Below are positions 1 to 6,741 of a DNA stretch of 9,252 nt, one piece after another (the first letter of the stretch is position 1; every line of letters starts with the position of its first letter). The translations under genes and the position numbers were made by a program. The notes beneath the pieces are model-generated. The model was not told where the DNA came from, made no database searches, and saw only the letters and a program-made list of their open reading frames with translations. The stretch is from Candidatus Nanopelagicales bacterium (lineage in GTDB: Bacteria > Actinomycetota > Actinomycetes > Nanopelagicales > Nanopelagicaceae): contig JAURJF010000037.1 in NCBI GenBank assembly GCA_030832365.1, positions 1 through 9,252 of the forward strand, read 5' to 3'.

Positions 1-308
1 ATGCAAGTATTGGAATACATACAAATATTGGCGCTGCAACTGTGATTGTTAACTATGACGGCGTTGAAAAACATCAGACTGTAATTGGCGATCATGTAAG
101 AATCGGCAGTGATTCAATGTTGGTAGCGCCAGTAAGTATTGGCGATGGCGCATACACAGCAGCTGGATCAGTAATCACCGAAGATGTTCCAGCTGGAGCG
201 CTAGGGATAGGAAGAGCTCGACAATCCAATATCCTCGGCTGGGTCTTAAAGAAGAGAAAAGGCAGTAAGTCAGCAGAAGCGGCAGCCAAGAAAGAAGGGT
301 CGAAATGA
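1..308 (+). CDS. glmU: GlmU, C-terminal fragment (bifunctional GlcNAc-1-P uridyltransferase / GlcN-1-P acetyltransferase)
   Basis: This is the 3' end of a gene that starts before the window; the first full codon is at position 3 and the TGA stop is 306-308. About 101 residues are visible. They show the left-handed beta-helix acetyltransferase domain, with hexapeptide turns such as IGIHTNIGAAT and VIGDHVRIGSDSMLVAPVSIG. The segment VIVNYDGVEKHQT matches the acetyl-CoA/GlcN-1-P binding region, which reads TITCNYDG in E. coli; the VNYDG form is typical of actinobacteria. The product acetylates glucosamine-1-phosphate and, through the missing N-terminal domain, uridylates it to UDP-GlcNAc for cell-wall synthesis in the cytoplasm. 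The last ~20 residues form a lysine/alanine-rich tail (KKRKGSKSAEAAAKKEGSK) after the domain end at GWV. The stop overlaps the prs start (ATGA), so the two are very likely co-transcribed and translationally coupled. Confidence 0.93.
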   Translation, partial: ASIGIHTNIGAATVIVNYDGVEKHQTVIGDHVRIGSDSMLVAPVSIGDGAYTAAGSVITEDVPAGALGIGRARQSNILGWVLKKRKGSKSAEAAAKKEGSK

Positions 309-1288
309 GTAACGAACTACGTCTCAGCTCCGAAAAACGTCTCCGCCTCTTTACCGGACGTGGATACCCTGAATTAGCCGATGAGGTTGCATTAGAACTT
401 GGTATTCCAATTACCCCAACATCTGCATATGACTTTGCCAATGGTGAAATATTTATTAGATTTGAAGAGAGCGTTCGCGGCTGTGATGCCTTCGTAATTC
501 AAAGCCATACCACTCCAGTAAATAAACAGATCATGGAACAACTAATCATGGTTGATGCGCTTAAGAGAGCTTCAGCTAAGCGAATTACTGTTATCGCCCC
601 CTTCTATGGCTATGCCAGACAAGATAAGAAACATAGAGGTAGAGAGCCAATATCTGCTCGTTTAATGGCAGATTTGTTTAAAACTGCAGGAGCTGATCGT
701 TTAATGACTGTTGATCTTCACACCTCACAGATTCAAGGATTCTTTGATGGACCAGTTGATCATTTGTTTGCGCTACCGCTTCTAGCAAATTACGTTGGTT
801 CAAAAGTTGATCGCTCAAGGCTAACTATCGTCTCTCCAGACTCAGGACGAGTGCGAGTAGCAGAGAGATGGAGCGATTTATTGGGCGGAGCTCAGATCGC
901 CTTCATACATAAGACACGTGATCCAAGAATTCCAAATGAAGCAATTACAGGACGCGTAGTCGGAGATGTCTCTGGACAGACCTGCGTAGTTATCGATGAC
1001 ATGATTGATACTGCTGGCACCATAACTAAAGCGATAGATGCTCTCTATGACGCAGGAGCTAAAGAGGTAATCGTTGCTGCAACTCATCCAGTATTTTCTG
1101 GCCCTGCAGCAGAGCGCCTAGCTAACTCCAGAGTAAAAGAAGTTGTGGTTGTAAATACTCTTCCGATACCTGAGGAGTCAAGATTTCCAACTCTTACAAT
1201 TCTCTCCATAGCCCCGCTATTAGGTAGAGCAATTCGCGAAGTATTTGAAGATGGCTCTGTCACGAGCCTCTTTGATGGCCACTCCTAA
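305..1288 (+). CDS. prs: Ribose-phosphate pyrophosphokinase (PRPP synthetase)
   Basis: The 327-residue product transfers pyrophosphate from ATP to ribose-5-phosphate, making PRPP for purine, pyrimidine, NAD, histidine and tryptophan synthesis in the cytoplasm. It is a full-length class I-type enzyme. ANGEIFIRFEESVRG (45-59) is the early regulatory/ATP region. FYGYARQDKKHRGREPISA (100-118) is the ATP-binding segment, DLHTSQIQGFF (137-147) the metal/ribose-P region, and HKTRDP (202-207) the catalytic flexible loop with K203 and R205. VVIDDMIDTAGT (228-239) is the PRPP-binding loop. The SPDSGRVRVAE segment (177-187) is the actinobacterial variant of the more usual SPDHGG. The ATG shares ATGA with the glmU stop, and a purine-rich GAAGGG at 294-299 is a usable ribosome-binding site five bases upstream. 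The glmU-prs pairing is a conserved arrangement linking cell-wall sugar and nucleotide precursor supply. I see no missing catalytic residue. Confidence 0.97.
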   Translation: MSNELRLSSEKRLRLFTGRGYPELADEVALELGIPITPTSAYDFANGEIFIRFEESVRGCDAFVIQSHTTPVNKQIMEQLIMVDALKRASAKRITVIAPFYGYARQDKKHRGREPISARLMADLFKTAGADRLMTVDLHTSQIQGFFDGPVDHLFALPLLANYVGSKVDRSRLTIVSPDSGRVRVAERWSDLLGGAQIAFIHKTRDPRIPNEAITGRVVGDVSGQTCVVIDDMIDTAGTITKAIDALYDAGAKEVIVAATHPVFSGPAAERLANSRVKEVVVVNTLPIPEESRFPTLTILSIAPLLGRAIREVFEDGSVTSLFDGHS

Positions 1289-2639
1289 AAGATCAAGGCT
1301 GCGCTGGCTCTCTCTCCTTCTCTGCGCACTCTTTACTCTTCCCCTTGCACCTGCCCAATCAAATGAGCCCTATCGCATAACTGTTATGTCAAGAAATATC
1401 TATCTTGGCGCAGATGTTGGGGTAGCACTTGATTTGATTCCTAACTTTCCAGCAGCTGCTCAATTTATGTGGGATCAGATGAAGCAGACAAACTTTAAAG
1501 CTAGAGCTCCAAAATTAGCTAGAGAAATCCTGCAGGATCGCCCTGAGATAATTGGGATTCAAGAGGCAACATCTTGGCGTTGTAAGAAGGATTTCTTTGA
1601 CCAAGAAGTTGAAATCTATAACTTTCTTGATGACTTGATAGCTGCTACAAAGAGTGCGGGCCTTTCTTATTCAATAGCTTCTGCTAATGGCGTTAATGCC
1701 TTTAATCCAGGCTATTCAATTGCTGCTATTCCCTATCTAACTAAAGTAGTTGATCCAGAGGTATTTAATCCAATATTTGGTCAAGATAGCGCGGCCTGCG
1801 GCTTTGTGATTGGCGATGCTCTCTTAGTTCGAGATGATGTTAAATCTCAGATTATCCAAGTTGGAAATAGCGAATATGAAGCAAGTTATTCAATAGTCCC
1901 AGTATTAATGAAGATCTATCGTGGATATAGCTGGGCTGATTTTAAAGTTCAAGACTCAGTGGTTCGGGTAATTACAACTCACCTCGAATCAATCTGGGAT
2001 GAGAATAAGATTCCAAATTCTGCTATTCAGGCCGGGCAGTTAGTTGCTGATCTTAAAGATGCCAAGATGCCAATTATCATCCTTGGTGATTTCAATGCAG
2101 ATTATCGAGATCCAAGAGGAGTTGATGATCCAAATCCAGGTGAGCAACCAGTAGTTAGCGATATCTGTCCAACGCCTGGTGGAGCTAAGTGCAACGCTTA
2201 CTCCACAATGATTGAAGCAGGATTTGAAAATGCATCACCTGATGCTAAAAATGCCCGCTACTTCACCTGGGGAGCAGCAGCGCTACTAGCTGGCCCTGAT
2301 AAGAATCGAGTGAAGATTGCTAAGCAACTTGGTAATCAATATGGATTTACAGATCGCCTTGATTATATTTTCACCAAGAATGTTTATGCCACGGTGAGTT
2401 CGAAGATAATTGGCAATGTCTGGCCAGATGGCTCTGGAGTTTGGAATTGCGGTAGCAAGATTTGTTTTCCTTCAGATCATGCCGGAGTTGTCTCAACTAT
2501 CGAATTACCAAGAATGGCTGGAGCGATCGATCCAGATCTAGATAGCCATGCAAGATTAGCCTTTACCCCTTGGTATTTATTAGTGGGAGTCATTCCACTC
2601 TTTCTCATCTGGCGAATTACTCGTCGTTTAAGGCGGTAG
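1275..2639 (+). CDS. Secreted, membrane-anchored endonuclease/exonuclease/phosphatase (EEP) family protein
   Basis: From the ATG at 1275 the protein has 454 residues. An N-terminal signal peptide (basic KRSRLR, then hydrophobic WLSLLLCALFTLPLAP, then APAQS with likely cleavage near residues 27-29) precedes an EEP/DNase I-like domain. The metal and catalytic motifs are in order: MSRNIYLGAD (N41), IIGIQEAT (E97), ITTHLES (H236), ILGDFNADYRDP (D272, N274), RLDYIF (D363) and PSDHAG (D401, H402). A hydrophobic helix (about 432-447) and a basic RITRRLRR tail follow, consistent with a C-terminal membrane anchor facing the outside; there is no LPXTG motif. Six cysteines lie in the mature part (103, 175, 298, 306, 392, 397), which suits extracytoplasmic disulfides. 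The family includes nucleases, sphingomyelinases and phosphatases, so the substrate cannot be named. Start choice: TTG 1245 and ATG 1251 are also in frame, but 1275 gives a canonical signal peptide. No start has a clear Shine-Dalgarno. ATG 1275 overlaps the end of prs by 14 bases, suggesting translational coupling. Confidence 0.88.
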   Translation: MATPKRSRLRWLSLLLCALFTLPLAPAQSNEPYRITVMSRNIYLGADVGVALDLIPNFPAAAQFMWDQMKQTNFKARAPKLAREILQDRPEIIGIQEATSWRCKKDFFDQEVEIYNFLDDLIAATKSAGLSYSIASANGVNAFNPGYSIAAIPYLTKVVDPEVFNPIFGQDSAACGFVIGDALLVRDDVKSQIIQVGNSEYEASYSIVPVLMKIYRGYSWADFKVQDSVVRVITTHLESIWDENKIPNSAIQAGQLVADLKDAKMPIIILGDFNADYRDPRGVDDPNPGEQPVVSDICPTPGGAKCNAYSTMIEAGFENASPDAKNARYFTWGAAALLAGPDKNRVKIAKQLGNQYGFTDRLDYIFTKNVYATVSSKIIGNVWPDGSGVWNCGSKICFPSDHAGVVSTIELPRMAGAIDPDLDSHARLAFTPWYLLVGVIPLFLIWRITRRLRR

Positions 2640-2651
2640 TTGAGCCCGGTT

Positions 2652-2680
2652 TTGCGCTTCTAATTGCCTTTAGGTAGCCT
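2652..2680 (+). promoter_or_regulatory. Putative promoter for rplY-pth
   Basis: TTGCGC at 2652-2657 and TAGCCT at 2675-2680 are separated by 17 bases. They fit a loose actinobacterial housekeeping pattern (TTGnnn, then TAnnnT). Transcription would start near 2687 and give a ~47-base leader before rplY. A separate promoter is plausible because this is the longest gap in the + strand block from glmU to pth, and ribosomal protein L25 would need stronger expression than the upstream gene. The call rests on eye matching only. Confidence 0.35.
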
Positions 2681-2698
2681 TCGCATCACTTAAGGCGA

Positions 2699-2711
2699 GG
2701 GGGAATCCCCC
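2699..2711 (+). other. GC hairpin in the rplY leader
   Basis: GGGGG (2699-2703), AAT, CCCCC (2707-2711) forms a perfect five-pair stem with a three-base loop. CGA at 2696-2698 and TCG at 2716-2718 could add three pairs across a four-base bulge. It ends 11 bases before the ribosome-binding site of rplY. It is not followed by a T-run, so a strong intrinsic terminator is unlikely. It may stabilise the 5' end of the mRNA or modulate L25 translation; that role is inferred. Confidence 0.5.
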
Positions 2712-2721
2712 GTTATCGACG

Positions 2722-2726
2722 AAAGG
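2722..2726 (+). promoter_or_regulatory. Ribosome-binding site of rplY
   Basis: AAAGG lies seven bases before the ATG at 2734 and fixes that start, which also matches the usual N terminus of the L25/CTC family. It is among the clearest Shine-Dalgarno sequences in the window. Confidence 0.6.
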
Positions 2727-2733
2727 CAAGAAA

Positions 2734-3375
2734 ATGGCTGAAGTTTCAATTAAAGGCGCGCTCCGCAGTGAATTCGGAAAAGGCGCATCAAGAAGAATCC
2801 GCCGCGATGGCAGCGTTCCAGCAGTTATCTATGGACATGGTGAGAAGCCAGTACATATCTCCCTTCCAGCGCGCGAGGTTGGAGTAGCAATGAAGACCTC
2901 TAACGTTCTTCTAAATGTTGATTTAGGTGAGAAGCAAGAGTTAGTACTTCCTAAGTCAATCGTTCGCAATCCTCTTAAAGGAACTTTGGAACATATAGAT
3001 TTAATTATCGTTCGCCGTGGTGAGCGCGTTATCGTTCACGTGCCAGTTCATGCACATGGTAAGTACGATCCAGAAGGTATTTTGGAGCATGTACATAACA
3101 CAATTGAAGTTGAAGTAGATGTAACAGCAATCCCAGCATCACTTGACCTTGATATTGAAGGTTTGATGGCAGGGGATTCAAAGACGGCATCAGAGGTAAC
3201 TCTTCCTGCAGGCGTAATCCTTAAGAGCGATCCAAAGATGACTGTTATTCATCTATCAGTGCGCGTGGCATTTGAAGAAGTTGTCGCTGTTGCTGCTACC
3301 CCAGCTGAAGGTGAAGCGGCCGCTGATGCTGCTCCTGCTGAAGGCGCACCTGCTGAGGAGAGTAAAGAAAAATAA
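2734..3375 (+). CDS. rplY: 50S ribosomal protein L25, general stress protein CTC type
   Basis: The 213-residue protein binds 5S rRNA in the large ribosomal subunit. The N-terminal L25 domain (about 4-92) contains the RNA-binding run FGKGASRRIRRDG (14-26) and the family motif VPAVIYGHG (28-36). The C-terminal TL5/CTC beta domain (about 97-182) includes VHVPVHAHGK and LPAGVILKSDP. A low-complexity Ala/Glu/Pro tail (about 186-213) ends the protein, as is common in actinobacterial two-domain L25. It is therefore the long CTC form, not the ~95-residue enterobacterial form. A good AAAGG site seven bases before the ATG supports the start. Pth follows after 17 bases, the usual rplY-pth pairing, which joins a ribosome component to a ribosome-rescue-related hydrolase. 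Confidence 0.96.
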   Translation: MAEVSIKGALRSEFGKGASRRIRRDGSVPAVIYGHGEKPVHISLPAREVGVAMKTSNVLLNVDLGEKQELVLPKSIVRNPLKGTLEHIDLIIVRRGERVIVHVPVHAHGKYDPEGILEHVHNTIEVEVDVTAIPASLDLDIEGLMAGDSKTASEVTLPAGVILKSDPKMTVIHLSVRVAFEEVVAVAATPAEGEAAADAAPAEGAPAEESKEK

Positions 3376-3392
3376 AGGGCTAACCTTGCTCC

Positions 3393-4010
3393 ATGTTTGG
3401 TAGATCAAACAAGGATAAAGGCGGAGCTTCTGCCAACCGATGGCTATTAATTGGCCTTGGTAATCCTGGCAAAGAGTATGAAAAGACGCGCCATAATATT
3501 GGCGCAGCTCTGATATCAGAGTATGCCAAGAAAGCTGGAGTTAAGTTCTCCTCTCATAAATCTCGAGCAGATATTGCTGAAGTTAGCATTGGAGTTGGCG
3601 CTCAACGAGTTTCTCTAGTTACAGCAACGCTTCGCTGCTATATGAATGAATCTGGTGGGCCGACAAGTTCTCTAGCTAACTTCTTTAAGGTCAGTAGCGA
3701 TCACATAATCGTCGCTCATGATGAGTTAGATATTCCTTTTCAAGCAATACGAATTAAATATGGCGGGGGAGACAATGGCCATAATGGCCTAAAGAGCGTT
3801 ACCTCTGGACTTTCTAGCTCTGATTACTATCGAATCAGACTTGGTATTGGCCGGCCAATTGGCGAACAAGATCCAGCAGACTTTGTTTTAAAGGCCTTCT
3901 CAGCAGCTGAGCGAAAAGATTTAGATTTATTCTTGCAAAGAGGCATTGATGCCATTGAGCTTCTTATTACTCAAGGAATTGAGAAGGCACAGAATTCCTT
4001 TAATAAGTAA
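3393..4010 (+). CDS. pth: Peptidyl-tRNA hydrolase
   Basis: The 205-residue enzyme cleaves the ester bond of peptidyl-tRNAs released prematurely from ribosomes, recycling tRNA in the cytoplasm. Family residues are present: N24 in GLGNPG, catalytic H34 in TRHNIG, N85 in YMNESG, D110 in AHDELD and N131 in GGGDNGHNGLKS. RIRLGIGRP follows in the C-terminal half. RCYMNESG is the actinobacterial form, but the Lys-Pro that normally precedes it is Thr-Leu here (79-80). The first ~15 residues (MFGRSNKDKGGASAN) are a short polar extension before the fold. The ATG at 3393 is the only start codon before the core motif. The nearest Shine-Dalgarno-like AAGGG (3375-3379) is 13 bases away and overlaps the rplY stop, so coupling to rplY translation is likely. 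The stop abuts the stop of the convergent ppc gene directly. Confidence 0.96.
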   Translation: MFGRSNKDKGGASANRWLLIGLGNPGKEYEKTRHNIGAALISEYAKKAGVKFSSHKSRADIAEVSIGVGAQRVSLVTATLRCYMNESGGPTSSLANFFKVSSDHIIVAHDELDIPFQAIRIKYGGGDNGHNGLKSVTSGLSSSDYYRIRLGIGRPIGEQDPADFVLKAFSAAERKDLDLFLQRGIDAIELLITQGIEKAQNSFNK

Positions 4011-6701
4011 TCAACCAGTATTTCTTAGTCCTGCCGCTACGCCATTAATTGTTAATAATAAAGCTCTAGTGTTTAAGGGATCACTACTTCCTTCGCGCAC
4101 TTTCTTTAGTAGCGAGATTTGTAGTAGATGCAGTGGAGCAAGATAAGCATCACGAACTTGAAGAGTCTGGGCCAGAATTTCTTGGTCGGCCAAAATATCT
4201 TTCTTGCCAGTTAGTAGCAATATCTCGCTAACTGTTAATTCAAACTCTGCCTTGATATCGTCTAAGAAGTGATGAAGTGATGGATCAACTAGGGCAGATA
4301 CATATTTACTAGCCATCACTAAATCAGTCTTAGCAATGGTCATCTCCACATTGCTAATAAATGTTCTAAAGAAGTGCCAATCTTTGAGCATTGATGCCAT
4401 GCTCTCAGCATGACCAGCTAAACGAGAAGCCTTAAGGCCGCTTCCCACTCCATACCAACCAGGGACAATCTGCCGTGATTGAGTCCAACCAAATACCCAG
4501 GGAATTGCTCGAAGTGATGAGAGATCAGCGCTTGCATCAGGTCTTCTAGAGGGGCGAGAGCCTAGAAAGAGATTTCCCAACTGTTCAACTGGGGTTGATT
4601 GATAAAAATAGTTAGCTAGTTCAGGATTTTCAACTAGTGAGCGATATCTAGTAAATGCTGCTGAGCTAACAGATTCCATAGCCGAATTCCACTTAGAGAG
4701 ATCTTCTGAAGATTGGCGAGCAGAGCGATTAAGTATTGTTGCTTCCAGAGCAGCAGCTAGTGTTAATTCAACATTCTCTCTAGCAAGAGCTGGAAGGGCG
4801 TATTTATCAGAGATTACTTCGCCTTGTTCAGTCATTTTTATCTGGCCATCTAGAGTTCCCCAGGGAAGAGCAATGATGGCATCATAAGTTGGTCCACCCC
4901 CGCGGCCGACAGATCCGCCGCGACCGTGAAATAACCTTAACTTAACTCCATATTTTCCAGCGACATCTCTAAGTTTTCGCTGGGCTTGATGGATCTCCCA
5001 CTGGCTTGTAGCAATTCCAGCATCTTTATTTGAATCGGAATAGCCAAGCATTACCTCTTGAATCTCGCCACGCAATTTCACATATTGGCGATAAAGTTGA
5101 TTACTTAATAATTTATCTAAAATATCTCCAGCTGCTCTAAGTTCAGCAACAGTTTCTAGTAGAGGTGCTATATCGATATCAGCTCTTTTACCTTCAATAT
5201 CGAAAAGTCCGGCCTCCTTAGCTAGATATAGCGCAGCTAAGACATCTTCATGGCCTTTTGTCATGGAGACTATATAGGTTTCAATTACTGATGGATCAAA
5301 ACTTGCTTGTAGCTCTTTTATCGCAGTAAAGGTTCTAAGAGTCTTTCCATCTATCTCGCTTAGCTTTGAACTATCTCGCCTAGCCTGGGTGAGCTCTTTA
5401 GTAAGAAACTCAGCTTTATCCTCAGGAGATAGTTGTAGATAATTACTATCGCTAAAGAGTGATTGAATCACAGCGGCATGAGCTTGAGAGTGCTCTCTAA
5501 CATCCATAGTGGCATGAGTCAGACCAAAGGCTGAGATAGTGCGTATGGTGCGCTCGAGTAAGCCTTTGGCTATCAACTCGCCACGATTTTGCATCAGTGA
5601 GTCATACATCAACATCAAATCATCAATTAGCTCTCTGGTATTTGCATAATCACGCCCCGCTTGATGCTCAGTGCGATTTTGGTGTCTACTTCTAGTTAAT
5701 AACAAGCGATGACCAATTGCAGTGGCTTTAAGTCGATAAGGCTCTTCGACATTTATTCTTCTAAAACGAGGTTCAATCTCTGGCAGGTTCTCCAAATCTT
5801 TAGCAACTGAATCAAGTAGCTGCTTTGATGTTCCAGCAATCTTGGTTGAAACAGATAAGGCCTGACGAAGTTCATCCATAGCCTCAATTAAAACTCTTAT
5901 GGCATGGCCCATCTGGAGCACAATGGCATCTTTGGTGACCTCAGGAGTTATGTTTGGATTACCATCTCGATCTCCACCAATCCAAGAACCAAACTTTAAT
6001 ACCGAATCTCTTGGCGAAACTTTGATGCCAAGTCTTGATATTTCTCGAGAGAAGTCTTCGAGAACTTCAGGAATTGTTAGTCGAAATAGATCATCTAGAT
6101 AATAGAGAGCATTAATTGCCTCATCAAGTGGTTCTGGTCTACCAAGTCTTAACTCATCGGTCTGCCAGAGAAGATCTACAGATTCAGCAAGACGTTGGTC
6201 GCGAGCTGGGCTATCACTTTTATCTAGTAACTCGGAGATAGTCGAGAGCTTTCCAAGCACTGAGCGACGAGCAGCTTCAGTTGGGTGCGCTGTAAATACT
6301 GGGCGAACTTGAAAATTCTTTAGCCACTTTTCAATATCTTGACTTGTAAAGCCTTCAGAAGTTTTGCCAGCAACCAAGATGTTGTCGACAGCTCTACTTA
6401 ACCAGGAGCCGCCTTTGATTCGCTCTTTTGCCAGAATTCTTGAACGGTGAACTTGTTCAGCAACATTTGCTAGATTGAAATAGACATTAAAGGCTCTCAC
6501 TAGTTTTACTGATTGATCTGCTGATATTGATTGAAGGAGATCTTCGCCTCCGCCTTCTCTCACTGACTTTCTAACTAGCTCCACTAGATCAAGAAGTTCC
6601 TGCCCATCTTGGCGAGCTAGAGATTGGCCTAATAGATCGCCTAAACTGCGGACATCACTTCGAAGAGAGAGATTTTCTTCGGCAGAGGTAGGCACGGACA
6701 C
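4011..6701 (-). CDS. ppc: Phosphoenolpyruvate carboxylase
   Basis: The 896-residue enzyme carboxylates PEP with bicarbonate to oxaloacetate, refilling the TCA cycle. Full length is evident from an N terminus resembling actinobacterial Ppc (LRSDVRSLGDLLG) to the canonical C terminus TINGVAAGLRNTG. Catalytic motifs are FTAHPTEAARRS (H139), GSWIGGDRDGNP (238-249), LGYSDSNKDAG (K559), FHGRGGSVGRGGGP (H592, R594, R600) and KMTEQGEVISDKY. Residues lining the aspartate inhibitory site in the E. coli enzyme appear conserved (R600, K791, R850, N894), so feedback inhibition by aspartate/malate is expected. The start is GTG at 6701-6699. An in-frame TAG lies just two codons upstream, and a second GTG occurs two codons downstream. 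No Shine-Dalgarno is visible, so translation from a very short leader or leaderless mRNA is likely. It lies antisense between pth and mfd, genes often closer together in actinobacteria. Confidence 0.97.
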   Translation of the reverse strand: MSVPTSAEENLSLRSDVRSLGDLLGQSLARQDGQELLDLVELVRKSVREGGGEDLLQSISADQSVKLVRAFNVYFNLANVAEQVHRSRILAKERIKGGSWLSRAVDNILVAGKTSEGFTSQDIEKWLKNFQVRPVFTAHPTEAARRSVLGKLSTISELLDKSDSPARDQRLAESVDLLWQTDELRLGRPEPLDEAINALYYLDDLFRLTIPEVLEDFSREISRLGIKVSPRDSVLKFGSWIGGDRDGNPNITPEVTKDAIVLQMGHAIRVLIEAMDELRQALSVSTKIAGTSKQLLDSVAKDLENLPEIEPRFRRINVEEPYRLKATAIGHRLLLTRSRHQNRTEHQAGRDYANTRELIDDLMLMYDSLMQNRGELIAKGLLERTIRTISAFGLTHATMDVREHSQAHAAVIQSLFSDSNYLQLSPEDKAEFLTKELTQARRDSSKLSEIDGKTLRTFTAIKELQASFDPSVIETYIVSMTKGHEDVLAALYLAKEAGLFDIEGKRADIDIAPLLETVAELRAAGDILDKLLSNQLYRQYVKLRGEIQEVMLGYSDSNKDAGIATSQWEIHQAQRKLRDVAGKYGVKLRLFHGRGGSVGRGGGPTYDAIIALPWGTLDGQIKMTEQGEVISDKYALPALARENVELTLAAALEATILNRSARQSSEDLSKWNSAMESVSSAAFTRYRSLVENPELANYFYQSTPVEQLGNLFLGSRPSRRPDASADLSSLRAIPWVFGWTQSRQIVPGWYGVGSGLKASRLAGHAESMASMLKDWHFFRTFISNVEMTIAKTDLVMASKYVSALVDPSLHHFLDDIKAEFELTVSEILLLTGKKDILADQEILAQTLQVRDAYLAPLHLLQISLLKKVREGSSDPLNTRALLLTINGVAAGLRNTG

Positions 6702-6707
6702 GGGCTA

Positions 6708-6713
6708 ATAATG
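6708..6713 (-). promoter_or_regulatory. Possible -10 element of ppc (leaderless or near-leaderless)
   Basis: Read on the - strand this is CATTAT, matching four of six bases of TATAAT. It ends six bases before the GTG at 6701, the spacing expected if transcription starts at or next to the start codon. The absence of any Shine-Dalgarno before ppc fits this. No convincing -35 was found, so the call is tentative. Confidence 0.25.
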
Positions 6714-6719
6714 GCACGA

Positions 6720-6725
6720 TAGAAT
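6720..6725 (+). promoter_or_regulatory. Putative -10 element of mfd
   Basis: TAGAAT matches five of six bases of the TATAAT consensus. A weak CGGACA at 6695-6700 could act as a -35 with a long 19-base gap. Transcription would begin near 6732, giving a leader of about 106 bases that contains the inverted repeat at 6742-6800. It lies within 20 bases of the proposed ppc -10 on the other strand. Confidence 0.3.
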
Positions 6726-6741
6726 TACACCGCGTTTTACA

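Noticed and set aside
175..441. - strand open frame across the glmU/prs junction, with a hydrophobic stretch
   Set aside because: It is antisense to two well-supported genes, shows no family motif, and its hydrophobicity follows from the reverse complement of charged codons.
1245..1274. Upstream starts (TTG 1245, ATG 1251) for the EEP protein
   Set aside because: They add residues before an otherwise canonical signal peptide, deepen the overlap with prs, and have no properly spaced Shine-Dalgarno.
2699..2716. Intrinsic terminator for the glmU-prs-EEP transcript
   Set aside because: The hairpin is only five pairs and is followed by GTTAT and not by a T-run; it also lies immediately before the rplY ribosome-binding site.
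3946..4146. 66-codon + strand open frame spanning the pth end and the ppc 3' end
   Set aside because: It overlaps pth in another frame and is antisense to conserved ppc sequence; it has no ribosome-binding site or recognisable motif.
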